The notes under the pieces are model-generated. The model did no database searches. It had not been told where the DNA came from and saw only the letters and a list, made by a program, of their open reading frames with translations. Shown piece after piece: positions 17,124 to 26,076 of a stretch of DNA of 46,273 nucleotides (position 1 is its first letter; each line of letters starts with the position of its first letter). Location: NCBI GenBank assembly GCA_946188165.1, contig CAMHTW010000029.1:1-46273 (forward strand), in the 5' to 3' direction. Position numbers and translations under genes: made by a program. This stretch comes from an uncultured Prevotella sp. (GTDB lineage: Bacteria > Bacteroidota > Bacteroidia > Bacteroidales > Bacteroidaceae).

Positions 17124-19325
17124 ATGAAATTGAAGAAAAGGACTACATGCTGGCTCATGGCTATACTTATGAGCATGGCAGCAACGGCACAGACAGAGAA
17201 ACAAATTGCTTTCCCTGGTGCTGAGGGATTCGGACGCTACACGACAGGTGGACGCGGCGGAAAGGTTTATCACGTAACGAATCTAAATGATGCGGGTAAC
17301 GGTTCACTACGTTGGGCCAACTCACAGCCTGGACCTCGAACCATCGTCTTTGATGTATCAGGAACCATCTTTTTAAAGTCAGCGCTGAAAATTGCCAACA
17401 ACACGACCATTGCAGGACAAACAGCTCCTGGCGACGGAATCTGTATAGCAGACTATCCGGTGACATTAGGTTCAAATGTCATCTGCCGATTTATGCGATT
17501 CAGATTAGGTAACCGTCAGGTAGCCTATCACGAAGGCGACGGACTGGGTTCGATGGACGAAAACAACATTATTGTCGATCATTGCTCTGTCAGCTGGAGT
17601 ATCGACGAATGTCTTTCTATATATGGCGGACGAAACCTCACAGTTCAGTGGTGTATATCGTCGCAGAGTCTGGTGAACAGTGGACACTCCAAGGGTGCCC
17701 ACGGCTATGGTGGCAACTGGGGAGGTGCAGGCAGTTCATTCCACCACAACCTGATAGCCCACCACACCAGCCGGACACCACGACTTGGCCCGCGCCCAGG
17801 CACACAGACTGACGAACGTATGGACATGCGCAACAACGTCATCTACAACTGGGGAGGCAATGGCTGTTACGGCGGTGAAGGCATGAAGGTGAATATCGTA
17901 AACAACTACTACAAGCCAGGCCCTGCCACCAACAACCGCAATACAACCATTCAACAGCGCATAGCGGCTATTGGCATCCGCACATCGGAATATACCAATC
18001 ATAATGGTACTCCCAACGGTTGGGATGTGATGTGGCATGTCTGGGGCAAATATTATGTGACAGGCAACAAGAACACCAAGCACAGTAATGTCACCAACGA
18101 CAATTGGACCTACGGCATGTGGAATCAAGTGGATGCCAACGGCAATGACGGCACTTACACCCAGACCACAAAGGACACCATGCGCATCAATGAGCCAATT
18201 CCCTTTGTAGCCGTTACAACGCATACGGCAGATCAGGCTTACGACAAGGTGCTGAAGTATGTCGGGGCATCGCTACACCGTGATGCCCTTGACAACATGA
18301 TCATCAGCGATGTTCAAAACGGAGAAGCAACTTGTACGGGCAGTGGTAACGACAAGGGATTCATCAATTCCCAAGAAGATGTCAAGTCGGTCATTCCTAC
18401 CCTTTGGCCTGAACTCAACAGCACCACAGCACCTACAGATACCGATGGTGACGGTATGCCTGACGAATGGGAGACTGCACACGGGCTGAATGCCAGTGAT
18501 ACCAACGATGGGAATACAATAGGTAAAGACGGCTACACCAACCTCGAAATCTATATGAACTCTCTTGTAGCTGACATCACCACAGCACAAATTGAAGGGG
18601 GCGAGCAAATGGGATATATTGAAGAGGTCTATGTTCCTGGTGGCAACAGTGAGTCTGGTAGGACTACTATCGGGACGGGTGCCATCAACTGGAAAATGGA
18701 CACTGGAAATGCAGGACAGACTGCCACCTACGACGAATCCGTTAGCAGGCACATCAGTGGCAACAGCATTACGCTGGGAAGCAACATCAGCTATGGTGGA
18801 AAGCAATCAATAACTGGCGCTGGAAGCATAACAAAGTTCACATCGGCAGTTCAGAATGAGGCTTCAGCCAATGACGACAATGCTGTATCATTTAATATAA
18901 ACATGGCCAGCGGTCTCTATTTTCGTCCTACAAAGGTTGCCTTCTATGCTTGTAAATGTGGTACCAATGGCGGTAAGTTGGATATCTATTGGAAGAACGA
19001 AAATGGGAAAAAAGAAATTGAACTGGCCTTAGGTCCTGAACGAAACAATAATTTCACAGCATACGAAAAGGACATCTATGATGTGCCATCTGCTTCCGGT
19101 ACCAGCAGTCTGACGTTTCACATCATGAGCCTCGGAACAGGAAAAGCCTTGGCTATTGGTAATGTCAGCATAACCGGTGAAGTAAAGAGCGAAACCAGTG
19201 ATATCAGCGAGACACGAATTGTGACGTTTGATGGCAGCAAGTTCTACAACTTACAAGGCATAGGAACAAGCTATCCGTCGAAAGGCATATATATACAACG
19301 TGGCAAGAAAGTATTCATTAAATAA
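17124..19325 (+). CDS. Secreted pectate lyase (PL1-like)
   Basis: 733 residues from ATG at 17124. An upstream in-frame TTG lies inside the promoter and is rejected. The signal peptide runs to about MAATAQ. The catalytic beta-helix (about 35-400) opens with IAFPGAEGFGRYTTGGRGGKV and includes VFDVSGTI, NNTTIAGQTAPGDGI, IIVDHCSVSWSIDE and the Arg segment HHTSRTPRLGPRPG. These are typical of bacterial pectate lyases that cleave polygalacturonate by beta-elimination with calcium. Next come a calcium-loop repeat DTDGDGMPDEWE (about 440), a beta-sandwich (520-690) and a C-terminus FYNLQG...GIYIQRGKKVFIK, like the giant protein's ending. The GH3 gene follows after 15 bases. No SusC/SusD pair is nearby. 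Confidence 0.9.
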   Translation: MKLKKRTTCWLMAILMSMAATAQTEKQIAFPGAEGFGRYTTGGRGGKVYHVTNLNDAGNGSLRWANSQPGPRTIVFDVSGTIFLKSALKIANNTTIAGQTAPGDGICIADYPVTLGSNVICRFMRFRLGNRQVAYHEGDGLGSMDENNIIVDHCSVSWSIDECLSIYGGRNLTVQWCISSQSLVNSGHSKGAHGYGGNWGGAGSSFHHNLIAHHTSRTPRLGPRPGTQTDERMDMRNNVIYNWGGNGCYGGEGMKVNIVNNYYKPGPATNNRNTTIQQRIAAIGIRTSEYTNHNGTPNGWDVMWHVWGKYYVTGNKNTKHSNVTNDNWTYGMWNQVDANGNDGTYTQTTKDTMRINEPIPFVAVTTHTADQAYDKVLKYVGASLHRDALDNMIISDVQNGEATCTGSGNDKGFINSQEDVKSVIPTLWPELNSTTAPTDTDGDGMPDEWETAHGLNASDTNDGNTIGKDGYTNLEIYMNSLVADITTAQIEGGEQMGYIEEVYVPGGNSESGRTTIGTGAINWKMDTGNAGQTATYDESVSRHISGNSITLGSNISYGGKQSITGAGSITKFTSAVQNEASANDDNAVSFNINMASGLYFRPTKVAFYACKCGTNGGKLDIYWKNENGKKEIELALGPERNNNFTAYEKDIYDVPSASGTSSLTFHIMSLGTGKALAIGNVSITGEVKSETSDISETRIVTFDGSKFYNLQGIGTSYPSKGIYIQRGKKVFIK

Positions 19326-19340
19326 ACTCATTCAATAACA

Positions 19341-21926
19341 ATGAAGAAACTAATCTTAACTACACTCATTGCATTAACGACATCTGCATTGATGGCCCAG
19401 ACGTTGCCGTACCAGAATGCGAGCCTGACAGCAGAACAACGTGCCGACGACCTGCTGTCGAGATTGACTCTCGACGAGAAGGTGAAGCTGATGATGGATA
19501 CATCGCCCGCCATACCACGATTAGGCATCCCCGCATTCCAATGGTGGAACGAAGCCCTGCACGGCATCGGACGTAACGGATTTGTGACGGTATTCCCCAT
19601 CACAACCATGATGGCAGCCTCGTGGGACGACGAACTGGTGTACAACATCTTCACGGCTGTCAGCGACGAGGCGCGTGCCAAGAACCAGCTGGCCAAGAAG
19701 TCGGGACGCGTACAGCGCTATCAGGGCTTGTCGTTCTGGACACCGAACATCAACATCTTCCGTGACCCACGATGGGGACGCGGACAGGAGACCTACGGCG
19801 AGGATCCATACCTGACAGAACGTATGGGACTGGCCGTGGTGAACGGACTGCAGGGACAGAGCCTGACCGGCGAACCCAGTCAGTACAAGTATAAAAAGCT
19901 CCTGGCCTGCGCCAAGCACTTTGCCGTACATAGCGGTCCGGAGTGGAACCGCCACACGTTCGACATCCAGCAGCTGCCTGAACGCGACCTGTGGGAAACC
20001 TACCTGCCTGCCTTCAAGGCACTGGTACAGAAGGGCAACGTAGCAGAGGTGATGTGCGCCTACCAGCGCATCGACGGTGATCCCTGCTGTGGCAATGCCC
20101 GCTACGAGCAGCATATACTGCGCGACGACTGGGGCTTCAAGGGACTCATCACAAGCGACTGCGGTGCCATTCGCGACTTTCTGCCCCGTTGGCATAATGT
20201 GTCGAAGGACGGCCTGGCCGCTTCTGCCAAAGCCGTGATGAGCGGTACCGACCTGGAGTGCGGTTCGGAATACAAGAATCTGCCTGCCGCCGTCAAACGC
20301 GGCGATATATCGGAGGCCCAAATCAACACCAGTCTGAGACGCCTGCTGACGGCCCGCTTCGAACTGGGTGACTTCGATAAGGACGAACTGGTAGAGTGGA
20401 CTAAGATTCCCTCGTCGGTCATTGCCTCGAAGGAGCACAAGCAACTGGCACTGCAGATGGCCCGCGAGGGTGTGGTGCTGCTGAAGAACAACGGGTGCCT
20501 GCCCCTGTCCCCCACAAAAGGGAAGGGGAACATCATCGTGATGGGCCCGAATGCCAACGACAGCATTATGCAGTGGGGCAACTATAGCGGTTATGCCACC
20601 CAAACCGTCACCGTGCTGGAAGGACTGCGCCAGCAGTTGGGCAACGTGCCCTACATCCAGGGGTGTGCACTGACGCGCAACGAGGTATTAGAAAGTCGTT
20701 TCGACAAGATGCAGACACCAGAGGGCGGCAAAGGCATCAGAGCCTATTATTGGAACAATACGGAAATGAAGGGGGACCCTGTGACAAGTGTTGTCATTAC
20801 CGAGCCCATCAATCTGAGCAATGGCGGCAATACCGTGTTTGCACCTGGCGTCAACCTCGAAAACTTCTCGGGCCGCTATCTGGGCACGCTGATTCCGACA
20901 GAAGACGAGGCGCTCATACTGAAAGTGGGGGCTGACGACAAGGTTCGCGTCATTGTGAACGGCGACACACTGGTGGACATCTGGAAGGTGCGCCAACGCA
21001 TTCAGGAAGCCCAGCCCACGCTGAACGTCAAGAAAGGCGAAAGCTATCGCATCCAGATAGACTATGTACAGGAAGGCGGTATGGCTGCCATGCAGTTTGA
21101 TGTCTGCAAGAAGCAGAACCCCACTCGTCAGCAGTTGTTAGCCCAGATTGGACAGGCTGAAACCGTTGTCTTTGTAGGTGGAATCTCGCCCCGTGTAGAG
21201 GGTGAGGAGATGAAAGTCAGCGACCCTGGCTTCAAGGGTGGCGACCGTACTGACATCGAACTGCCACAGGTTCAGCGCGACATGCTGCGCATGCTGCATG
21301 AAGCGGGTAAGAAGGTGGTATTCGTCAACTGTTCAGGCGGTGCAATGGCTATGGTGCCAGAACTGGAGACGTGCGATGCCATCATCCAGGGCTGGTATGG
21401 CGGTGAGCGTGGCGGTCAGGCCATTGCCGAAGTCATCATGGGCAAGGTGAACCCCAGCGGAAAGTTGCCCATGACATTCTACAAGAGCGTGAGCGACCTG
21501 CCAGACTTCCTCGACTACACGATGAAGAACCGTACCTACCGCTACTTCAAGGGCGAGGCATTGTTCCCCTTTGGTTACGGACTGAGCTATACGACCTTCG
21601 ACATCAGCAAACCCGTATATAAAAATAATAAGGTGCAGTTCACTATCAAGAACACGGGTACTATGGACGGCACGGAGGTGGTGCAGGTATATGTGCGTAA
21701 TACTGCAGACAAAGAAGGTCCGCTGAAGACGCTGCGTGCCTACCAGCGCGTAACGCTGAAAGCTGGCGAGGCAAGAATGATGTCTATCGACTTCCCTCAC
21801 GAACGCTTTGAAGGTTGGGATGCCAAGACTAACACCATGCGTGTAGTGCCAGGCAAATATGAAATCATGTTGGGTTCGTCGAGTGCTGACAAGGACTTAA
21901 AACGAATCACTGTCAACATCAAATAG
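19341..21926 (+). CDS. GH3 family glycosidase with PA14 insert (beta-xylosidase/glucosidase type)
   Basis: 861 residues; signal peptide MKKLILTTLIALTTSALMAQ. The N-terminal barrel carries RWGRGQETYGEDPYL, KHFAVHSGPE and GLITSDCGAI, whose Asp (residue 273) is the expected nucleophile. The Cys after it is more common in xylosidase-type GH3 enzymes. A PA14 domain (about 460-590) is inserted in the second domain, whose GGISPRVEGEEM (about 620) may supply the acid/base. A fibronectin-like C-terminal domain starts near 770. It removes terminal sugars from oligosaccharides. Its operon partner is a pectate lyase, so the substrate may be a pectic or arabinoxylan side chain; the exact sugar cannot be read from sequence. 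The last 30 bases overlap the convergent S4 gene. Confidence 0.9.
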   Translation: MKKLILTTLIALTTSALMAQTLPYQNASLTAEQRADDLLSRLTLDEKVKLMMDTSPAIPRLGIPAFQWWNEALHGIGRNGFVTVFPITTMMAASWDDELVYNIFTAVSDEARAKNQLAKKSGRVQRYQGLSFWTPNINIFRDPRWGRGQETYGEDPYLTERMGLAVVNGLQGQSLTGEPSQYKYKKLLACAKHFAVHSGPEWNRHTFDIQQLPERDLWETYLPAFKALVQKGNVAEVMCAYQRIDGDPCCGNARYEQHILRDDWGFKGLITSDCGAIRDFLPRWHNVSKDGLAASAKAVMSGTDLECGSEYKNLPAAVKRGDISEAQINTSLRRLLTARFELGDFDKDELVEWTKIPSSVIASKEHKQLALQMAREGVVLLKNNGCLPLSPTKGKGNIIVMGPNANDSIMQWGNYSGYATQTVTVLEGLRQQLGNVPYIQGCALTRNEVLESRFDKMQTPEGGKGIRAYYWNNTEMKGDPVTSVVITEPINLSNGGNTVFAPGVNLENFSGRYLGTLIPTEDEALILKVGADDKVRVIVNGDTLVDIWKVRQRIQEAQPTLNVKKGESYRIQIDYVQEGGMAAMQFDVCKKQNPTRQQLLAQIGQAETVVFVGGISPRVEGEEMKVSDPGFKGGDRTDIELPQVQRDMLRMLHEAGKKVVFVNCSGGAMAMVPELETCDAIIQGWYGGERGGQAIAEVIMGKVNPSGKLPMTFYKSVSDLPDFLDYTMKNRTYRYFKGEALFPFGYGLSYTTFDISKPVYKNNKVQFTIKNTGTMDGTEVVQVYVRNTADKEGPLKTLRAYQRVTLKAGEARMMSIDFPHERFEGWDAKTNTMRVVPGKYEIMLGSSSADKDLKRITVNIK

Positions 21927-22289
21927 GAACTCGTCGAGGGCGCGGCGCTCCTTCTTGGTGGGGCGTCCCGTACCTCGCTGACGGTCCACAAAACCGCTGA
22001 TGCGATTCATTTCCAGCAACTCGTACTGATCGGGGGGCGTAACATTCTCGTAAATCTCGGGCAACAATTTGGCCCCTACCCTCTGCTCGATGGTCTTCAG
22101 AATCTTGAACGAATAGGTAACGGGTGGTTTGCGGACGTTGACCACCTCGCCTTCCTTTACCATACGTGAGGGCTTGACGTTGACACCCTGTATAGTGACA
22201 CGACCATTCTTAATCGCGTCAACCGCTATCGAGCGCGTCTTGAAGATACGCGCTGCCCATAGCCATTTATCGATGCGGGCTTCGTTCAT
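21897..22289 (-). CDS. hslR: S4-domain RNA-binding protein (Hsp15-like)
   Basis: 130 residues. The N-terminal S4 fold (about 4-65: RIDKWLWAARIFKTRSIA, AIKNGRVTIQGVNVKPSRMV) matches heat-shock protein 15, which binds 50S subunits carrying stalled peptidyl-tRNA. The basic C-terminus (GRPTKKERRALDEF) is usual in this family. Its first bases overlap the stop of the peptidyl-tRNA hydrolase gene (ATGA-type). Both proteins act on peptidyl-tRNA, which makes functional linkage sensible. The 3' end overlaps the convergent GH3 gene by 30 bases. Confidence 0.9.
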   Translation of the reverse strand: MNEARIDKWLWAARIFKTRSIAVDAIKNGRVTIQGVNVKPSRMVKEGEVVNVRKPPVTYSFKILKTIEQRVGAKLLPEIYENVTPPDQYELLEMNRISGFVDRQRGTGRPTKKERRALDEFLFDVDSDSF

Positions 22290-22861
22290 TTGCCTTTACC
22301 CAATTTATTGTACTGATTCATGGTAATATCGATACCTGCCAAAACAAAACTCTTGATGATATCGACACCCAAGTTGATGGCGGGCTGCAATGCCTCTAAT
22401 TCCTCAGAGGCAAAACGTCCGAGCACATGGTCAATCTGTGAGCCCACAGGATAATCGTTGCCGATACCCATGCGCAGACGGGCATACTGCTGACCAATGA
22501 GCTGCTGGATATGCCCCAAACCATTATGGCCACCGTTAGAGCCATTGGCCTTCAGACGGAACTGACCAACGGGAATGGCCACATCGTCGCTGACTACCAG
22601 CAGACGACTCTGGTCAATATTCTCCTTGTTCAGCCAATAGCGCACAGCATTACCACTTAGGTTCATGTACGTGGTAGGCTTGAGCAAGAACACCTTTCTA
22701 CCCTTCAATGAGGTCTCAGCCACGAAACCGTAGCGCTTATCCTCAAAAACGATATTGGACGCCTTAGCAAAAGCGTCCAACACCATAAATCCTGTATTGT
22801 GGCGGGTCTCGGCGTACTCGTCGCCAGGATTGCCCAAACCAACAATTAAGTACTTGTCCAT
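22286..22861 (-). CDS. pth: Peptidyl-tRNA hydrolase
   Basis: 191 residues, the standard length. It hydrolyses the ester bond of peptidyl-tRNAs released early from the ribosome. Family motifs: YLIVGLGNPGDEYAETRHNTG with the conserved Asn 11 and catalytic His 21, SDDVAIPVGQFRLK, and NGSNGGHNGLGHI. It starts two bases after the L25 stop and overlaps the S4 gene by 4 bases, so L25, Pth and the S4 protein form one minus-strand operon from the promoter near 23540. Confidence 0.97.
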   Translation of the reverse strand: MDKYLIVGLGNPGDEYAETRHNTGFMVLDAFAKASNIVFEDKRYGFVAETSLKGRKVFLLKPTTYMNLSGNAVRYWLNKENIDQSRLLVVSDDVAIPVGQFRLKANGSNGGHNGLGHIQQLIGQQYARLRMGIGNDYPVGSQIDHVLGRFASEELEALQPAINLGVDIIKSFVLAGIDITMNQYNKLGKGK

Positions 22862-22863
22862 AA

Positions 22864-23463
22864 TTACTCAGCGGCAGCCTCAGCAGCAGCAGAACGTGAT
22901 GCACGAGTAGCCTTAACAGAGCAAACGATAACCTCCTTAGAAGTAGCAATCTCAAGACCCTCGAAGCTCAGTGAGCCAACCTTGATGGCCTTACCCAGCT
23001 GCAGATCAGTAACATCGATGTCAAGCTTCTCAGGAATCTGCTTGTAGGGAGCAGTTACGTTGATGAGACGGATAGACTGACTCAGACGACCACCATCACG
23101 AACACCCTGAGCGTGACCAGTGAGGTTCACGGGGATACCAACAGTGATAGCCTTGGTCTCGTTGATCTCGAAGAAGTCAGCGTGCAGCAGAGCATCAGTT
23201 GTGGGGTGGAACTGCAGCTCCTTGATGATAGCCTTGTGTTCCTTACCTTCGATGTTCAGGTTCACTACATATACGTGTGGAGTGTAGACAGCCTTGCGGA
23301 GCTCAGCAGCAGAAGCAGCAAAAGCAAATGCCTCGGGCAGACCGTTCTCACCCTTCTTTTCACCATACAGATTACAGGGTACCATACCCTCCTTACGAAG
23401 CAACTTAGAGGCCTTCTTGCCTGTGTCGGTGCGCTTCTGACCGTTTACGTTAATCTCTTTCAT
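22864..23463 (-). CDS. rplY: 50S ribosomal protein L25 (Ctc type)
   Basis: 199 residues, the longer Ctc form with two domains. The N-terminal 5S-rRNA-binding domain covers about 1-95 (KRTDTGKKASKLLRKEGMVPCNLYG, HKAIIKELQFHP) and the C-terminal beta domain about 100-185 (VGIPVNLTGHAQGVRDGGRLSQ, LDIDVTDLQLGKAIKVGSL). An Ala-rich tail closes the protein. First gene of the L25-pth-S4 operon; its promoter is divergent from that of nusB. Confidence 0.97.
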   Translation of the reverse strand: MKEINVNGQKRTDTGKKASKLLRKEGMVPCNLYGEKKGENGLPEAFAFAASAAELRKAVYTPHVYVVNLNIEGKEHKAIIKELQFHPTTDALLHADFFEINETKAITVGIPVNLTGHAQGVRDGGRLSQSIRLINVTAPYKQIPEKLDIDVTDLQLGKAIKVGSLSFEGLEIATSKEVIVCSVKATRASRSAAAEAAAE

Positions 23464-23535
23464 AATTAATAAATGTGTTACTCTAAAATTAAGTATTTTT
23501 GCTTAATCCACCATCACACGATGCGAAAAGCGGCT

Positions 23536-23544
23536 GCAAAGGTA
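23536..23544 (-). promoter_or_regulatory. -7 element for the L25 operon
   Basis: The minus strand reads TACCTTTGC about 72 bases upstream of the L25 ATG. The expected -33 region is occupied by a GTGAAAA repeat tract (23553-23584) and has no TTTG at the usual spacing. Confidence 0.6.
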
Positions 23545-23552
23545 CAAAAAAA

Positions 23553-23584
23553 AGTGAAAAGAGAAAAGTGAAAAGTGAAAAAAA
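23553..23584. repeat. AAAAGTG tandem tract in a divergent promoter region
   Basis: Repeats of GTGAAAA and GAGAAAA lie upstream of the L25 -7 element, where a -33 element would be. Confidence 0.6.
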
Positions 23585-23614
23585 TGCATCTGCGCCCACT
23601 ATTTTATCTTTTTT

Positions 23615-23647
23615 TTTGGTTTTTTGCGTATAAATACTTACCTTTGC
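23615..23647 (+). promoter_or_regulatory. Complete Bacteroidota promoter for nusB
   Basis: TTTG at 23615-23618, a 20-base spacer, then TACCTTTGC at 23639-23647. This fits the -33/-7 consensus. The predicted 5' leader is about 43 bases. Confidence 0.75.
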
Positions 23648-23695
23648 AGCTGATAAGAGTATCAAAAAGAGCTATTTAAGATTAGAAAAAGAATT

Positions 23696-24649
23696 ATGAT
23701 CAACAGAGAACTCATTAGGATCAAAACAGTACAGTTAACCTATGCGTACTATCAGAACGGCAGTAAGAACATTGACACGGCTGAAAAGGAACTTTTGTTC
23801 AGTCTTTCAAAAGCCTACGATCTCTACAATTACCTGTTAGCACTTATTGTGGGCATTACCCACGAGTCGCGCCGTCATTTGGAGGTGGCTCAGGCACGTG
23901 CCCAGCGTGAAGGAACAGAGATGCCTTCACAGAAGTTTGCCTACAACCGCTTTGCATTGCAGTTGGAGGGAAACCACATGCTAAACGAATTTTTGGAAAG
24001 TCAGAAGAAGAACTGGGATCAGGAGCAGCCTGAATTCCTGAAGAAAATCTATACCCAGATTACAGAAAGCCAAATTTACAAAGACTATATGACCAGCAGT
24101 GACGACAGCTATGATGCCGACCGCGAGTTATGGCGCAAGCTGTATCGCACCCTCATCCAGAACAATGCCGACCTGGATGCCCTGCTTGAAGAGCAGAGCC
24201 TCTACTGGAACGATGACAAGGATGTGGTGGACACCTTTGTGATAAAGACCATCAAGCGCTTTGATGAGAAAAATCAGAGCCACCAGGAACTGTTGCCCGA
24301 ATACGACTCGGAAGAGGACAAGGAATATGCCCGCAAACTGTTCCGTGCCACCATCATGAACGCTGACCAGTATCAGCGTTACATGAGTGAGGCTTCACGC
24401 AACTGGGACTTCGACCGTCTGGCCTATATGGACATCATCATCATGCAAATTGCCATTGCCGAGATGATGACATTCCCATCGATTCCCATCAATGTAACCA
24501 TCAACGAGTATGTGGAGATGGCCAAGCTCTACTCTACCCCACGCAGTGCAGGCTACATCAACGGAATGCTTGATGCCATTGCCCACCATCTGGTAAGGAG
24601 CGGACAGTTGCTGAAACACATCGAGAAGAAGAATAACGTTAAAGATTAA
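23696..24649 (+). CDS. nusB: Transcription antitermination factor NusB (long Bacteroidota form)
   Basis: 317 residues, about twice the E. coli protein. The N-terminal part (about 1-190) is a helical extension usual in Bacteroidota. The NusB fold occupies the C-terminal third: YARKLFRATIMNADQYQRYM, DFDRLAYMDIIIMQIAIAEMM, PINVTINEYVEMAKLYSTPRSAGYINGMLDAI. NusB binds boxA RNA with S10 and prevents early termination in rRNA operons. A boxA-like site is present at 46117 in this window. The final codons are made of a 14-base tandem repeat that continues after the stop. Confidence 0.93.
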   Translation: MINRELIRIKTVQLTYAYYQNGSKNIDTAEKELLFSLSKAYDLYNYLLALIVGITHESRRHLEVAQARAQREGTEMPSQKFAYNRFALQLEGNHMLNEFLESQKKNWDQEQPEFLKKIYTQITESQIYKDYMTSSDDSYDADRELWRKLYRTLIQNNADLDALLEEQSLYWNDDKDVVDTFVIKTIKRFDEKNQSHQELLPEYDSEEDKEYARKLFRATIMNADQYQRYMSEASRNWDFDRLAYMDIIIMQIAIAEMMTFPSIPINVTINEYVEMAKLYSTPRSAGYINGMLDAIAHHLVRSGQLLKHIEKKNNVKD

Positions 24650-24707
24650 ACGTTAAAGAATAAACATTAAAGATTAAACATTAAAGAATAAACGTTAAAC
24701 AATAAAC
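24638..24707. repeat. Five tandem 14-base repeats at the nusB/yajC junction
   Basis: Unit RTTAAAGAWTAAAC repeated without gaps at 24638, 24652, 24666, 24680 and 24694. The fifth copy has C for G. The first copy encodes the last NusB codons and supplies its TAA stop. Confidence 0.9.
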
Positions 24708-24732
24708 ATAAAAATAAGATTTAATTTAAAGT

Positions 24733-25056
24733 ATGACACAGTTTTTTTTAGCCGCACAGGCCGGTCAAGGCGGTGGCGGCATGACCAGTTTCCTGATTAT
24801 GATGGTAGCCATTTTTGCCATCATGTATTTCTTTATGATTAAACCCCAGCAGAAGCGTCAGAAGGAGATTCAGAATTTCCAGAACTCGCTGCAGGAAGGC
24901 ACACAGGTTGTCACAGGTGGTGGCATCTATGGCACCGTGAAAAAGATTGACCTAGCTACAGGTATCGTCGAGGTCAAGATTGCCGACGGTGTCGTCATCA
25001 AGGTTGACAAGGGCTACGTCTATAAAGATACTGCCAGTACGCCTGTTCAAAAATAA
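24733..25056 (+). CDS. yajC: Preprotein translocase subunit YajC
   Basis: 107 residues. A short Gly-rich N-terminus precedes one membrane helix (FLIMMVAIFAIMYFFMI, about residues 20-37), then the signature KPQQKRQKE and a cytosolic domain LQEGTQVVTGGGIYGTVKKID. It is an accessory of the SecDF complex. It lies 83 bases after nusB across the 14-base repeat tract and before the YbbR-like gene on the same strand. Confidence 0.96.
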   Translation: MTQFFLAAQAGQGGGGMTSFLIMMVAIFAIMYFFMIKPQQKRQKEIQNFQNSLQEGTQVVTGGGIYGTVKKIDLATGIVEVKIADGVVIKVDKGYVYKDTASTPVQK

Positions 25057-25057
25057 A

Positions 25058-25093
25058 AGGTAAGAAGTAAGAAACAAGAGGTAAGAAGTAAGA
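25058..25093. repeat. Paired 15-base repeat before the ybbR-like start
   Basis: AGGTAAGAAGTAAGA occurs at 25058-25072 and 25079-25093, a 21-base period. It fills the space where the ribosome-binding site of the next gene should be and ends 4 bases before its TTG start. Confidence 0.8.
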
Positions 25094-25097
25094 CACT

Positions 25098-26075
25098 TTG
25101 AGTTTCAAGAGCCTATATAAGACTATCAGGGACTTCTTGTTCAGTAATGTGAACAAGCAGTTCCTGACATTTTTGTTCTTTTTGCTGCTCTCGGGCATCT
25201 TTTGGCTCACGATAACGCTAAACGAGACCTACGAACGCGAAGTAAAAGTGCCTGTAGAGGTGGTGGGTATTCCCAAGAACGTAGTGCTAACCTCACCAGC
25301 TGTCGATACCGTGCGGGCTACGCTTCGCGATAAGGGGTGGATGATTGTGGCTTACCTGTACGGTCATCGCCTGCCTACGATTAACCTGAATTACAAAAAC
25401 TACGACCGAGGTAACGGTGGTGGCATTGTATCGGCCTCTGACATCAAACGTCTGCTGGAGCAGCAATTGGAGATTTCGACCACAGTCACTGCCGTCAAAC
25501 CAGACCGTCTGGAGTTTTTCTATAACAATGGGGAACGTAAGCGTGTACCTATCCGTTGGACGGGACGCGTCATCCCCGAACAGCTCTACTTCATCTCGCA
25601 GGTCAACTACATGCCTGACAGCGTGGACGTATATGCTTCACCTGATAAGTTAGACAGCATCCGTGCCGTATATACCGAACCGCTTAACTATGCCGGATTC
25701 AGAGATACGCTGGCTGTCAGTTGCCGACTCAGTCATGCCCACGATGTCAAGGTCGTGCCAGAACGTATACACATTGAGTTCTTCACGGACGTATTGACAG
25801 AGGAACACATTGACGGTGTACCCATCCAATGTCTGAATCTGCCCGAAGGCAAAGTGTTGCGCACGTTCCCTGCCAAAATGAAAGTACACTTCGTGGCTGG
25901 TGCCAGTCAGATTAAATATCTGCGTCCTGAAGACTTCATTATTGTTGCCGACTATCGCGAAATAGTCCAGAATCCCTCCGAGAAATGTAATCTCTACCTG
26001 CAAAGCGTACCACATGGCATCAGCCGTGCCACGTTAGATACCAAACAGGTGGACTATCTCATAGAAGAAGACTAA
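25098..26075 (+). CDS. YbbR-like domain protein (membrane-anchored)
   Basis: 325 residues. One N-terminal membrane helix (FLTFLFFLLLSGIFWLTITL, about 23-42) is followed by YbbR-type beta repeats (YEREVKVPVEVVGIPKNVVL, SVDVYASPDKLDSIRAVYTEPLNY, GKVLRTFPAKMKVHF). In other bacteria YbbR proteins relate to cyclic-di-AMP or cell-wall control; the role here is unknown. The start is TTG: the in-frame codon three triplets upstream is a stop (25089-25091), and no ATG occurs before about residue 87, inside the domain. The coaE gene begins one base after the stop. Confidence 0.85.
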   Translation: MSFKSLYKTIRDFLFSNVNKQFLTFLFFLLLSGIFWLTITLNETYEREVKVPVEVVGIPKNVVLTSPAVDTVRATLRDKGWMIVAYLYGHRLPTINLNYKNYDRGNGGGIVSASDIKRLLEQQLEISTTVTAVKPDRLEFFYNNGERKRVPIRWTGRVIPEQLYFISQVNYMPDSVDVYASPDKLDSIRAVYTEPLNYAGFRDTLAVSCRLSHAHDVKVVPERIHIEFFTDVLTEEHIDGVPIQCLNLPEGKVLRTFPAKMKVHFVAGASQIKYLRPEDFIIVADYREIVQNPSEKCNLYLQSVPHGISRATLDTKQVDYLIEED

Positions 26076-26076
26076 A

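Noticed and set aside
19521..20603. 360-codon minus-strand open frame
   Set aside because: Antisense to the GH3 catalytic domain; no recognisable protein.
24638..24707. Possible CRISPR array
   Set aside because: The units are directly adjacent 14-mers without spacers.
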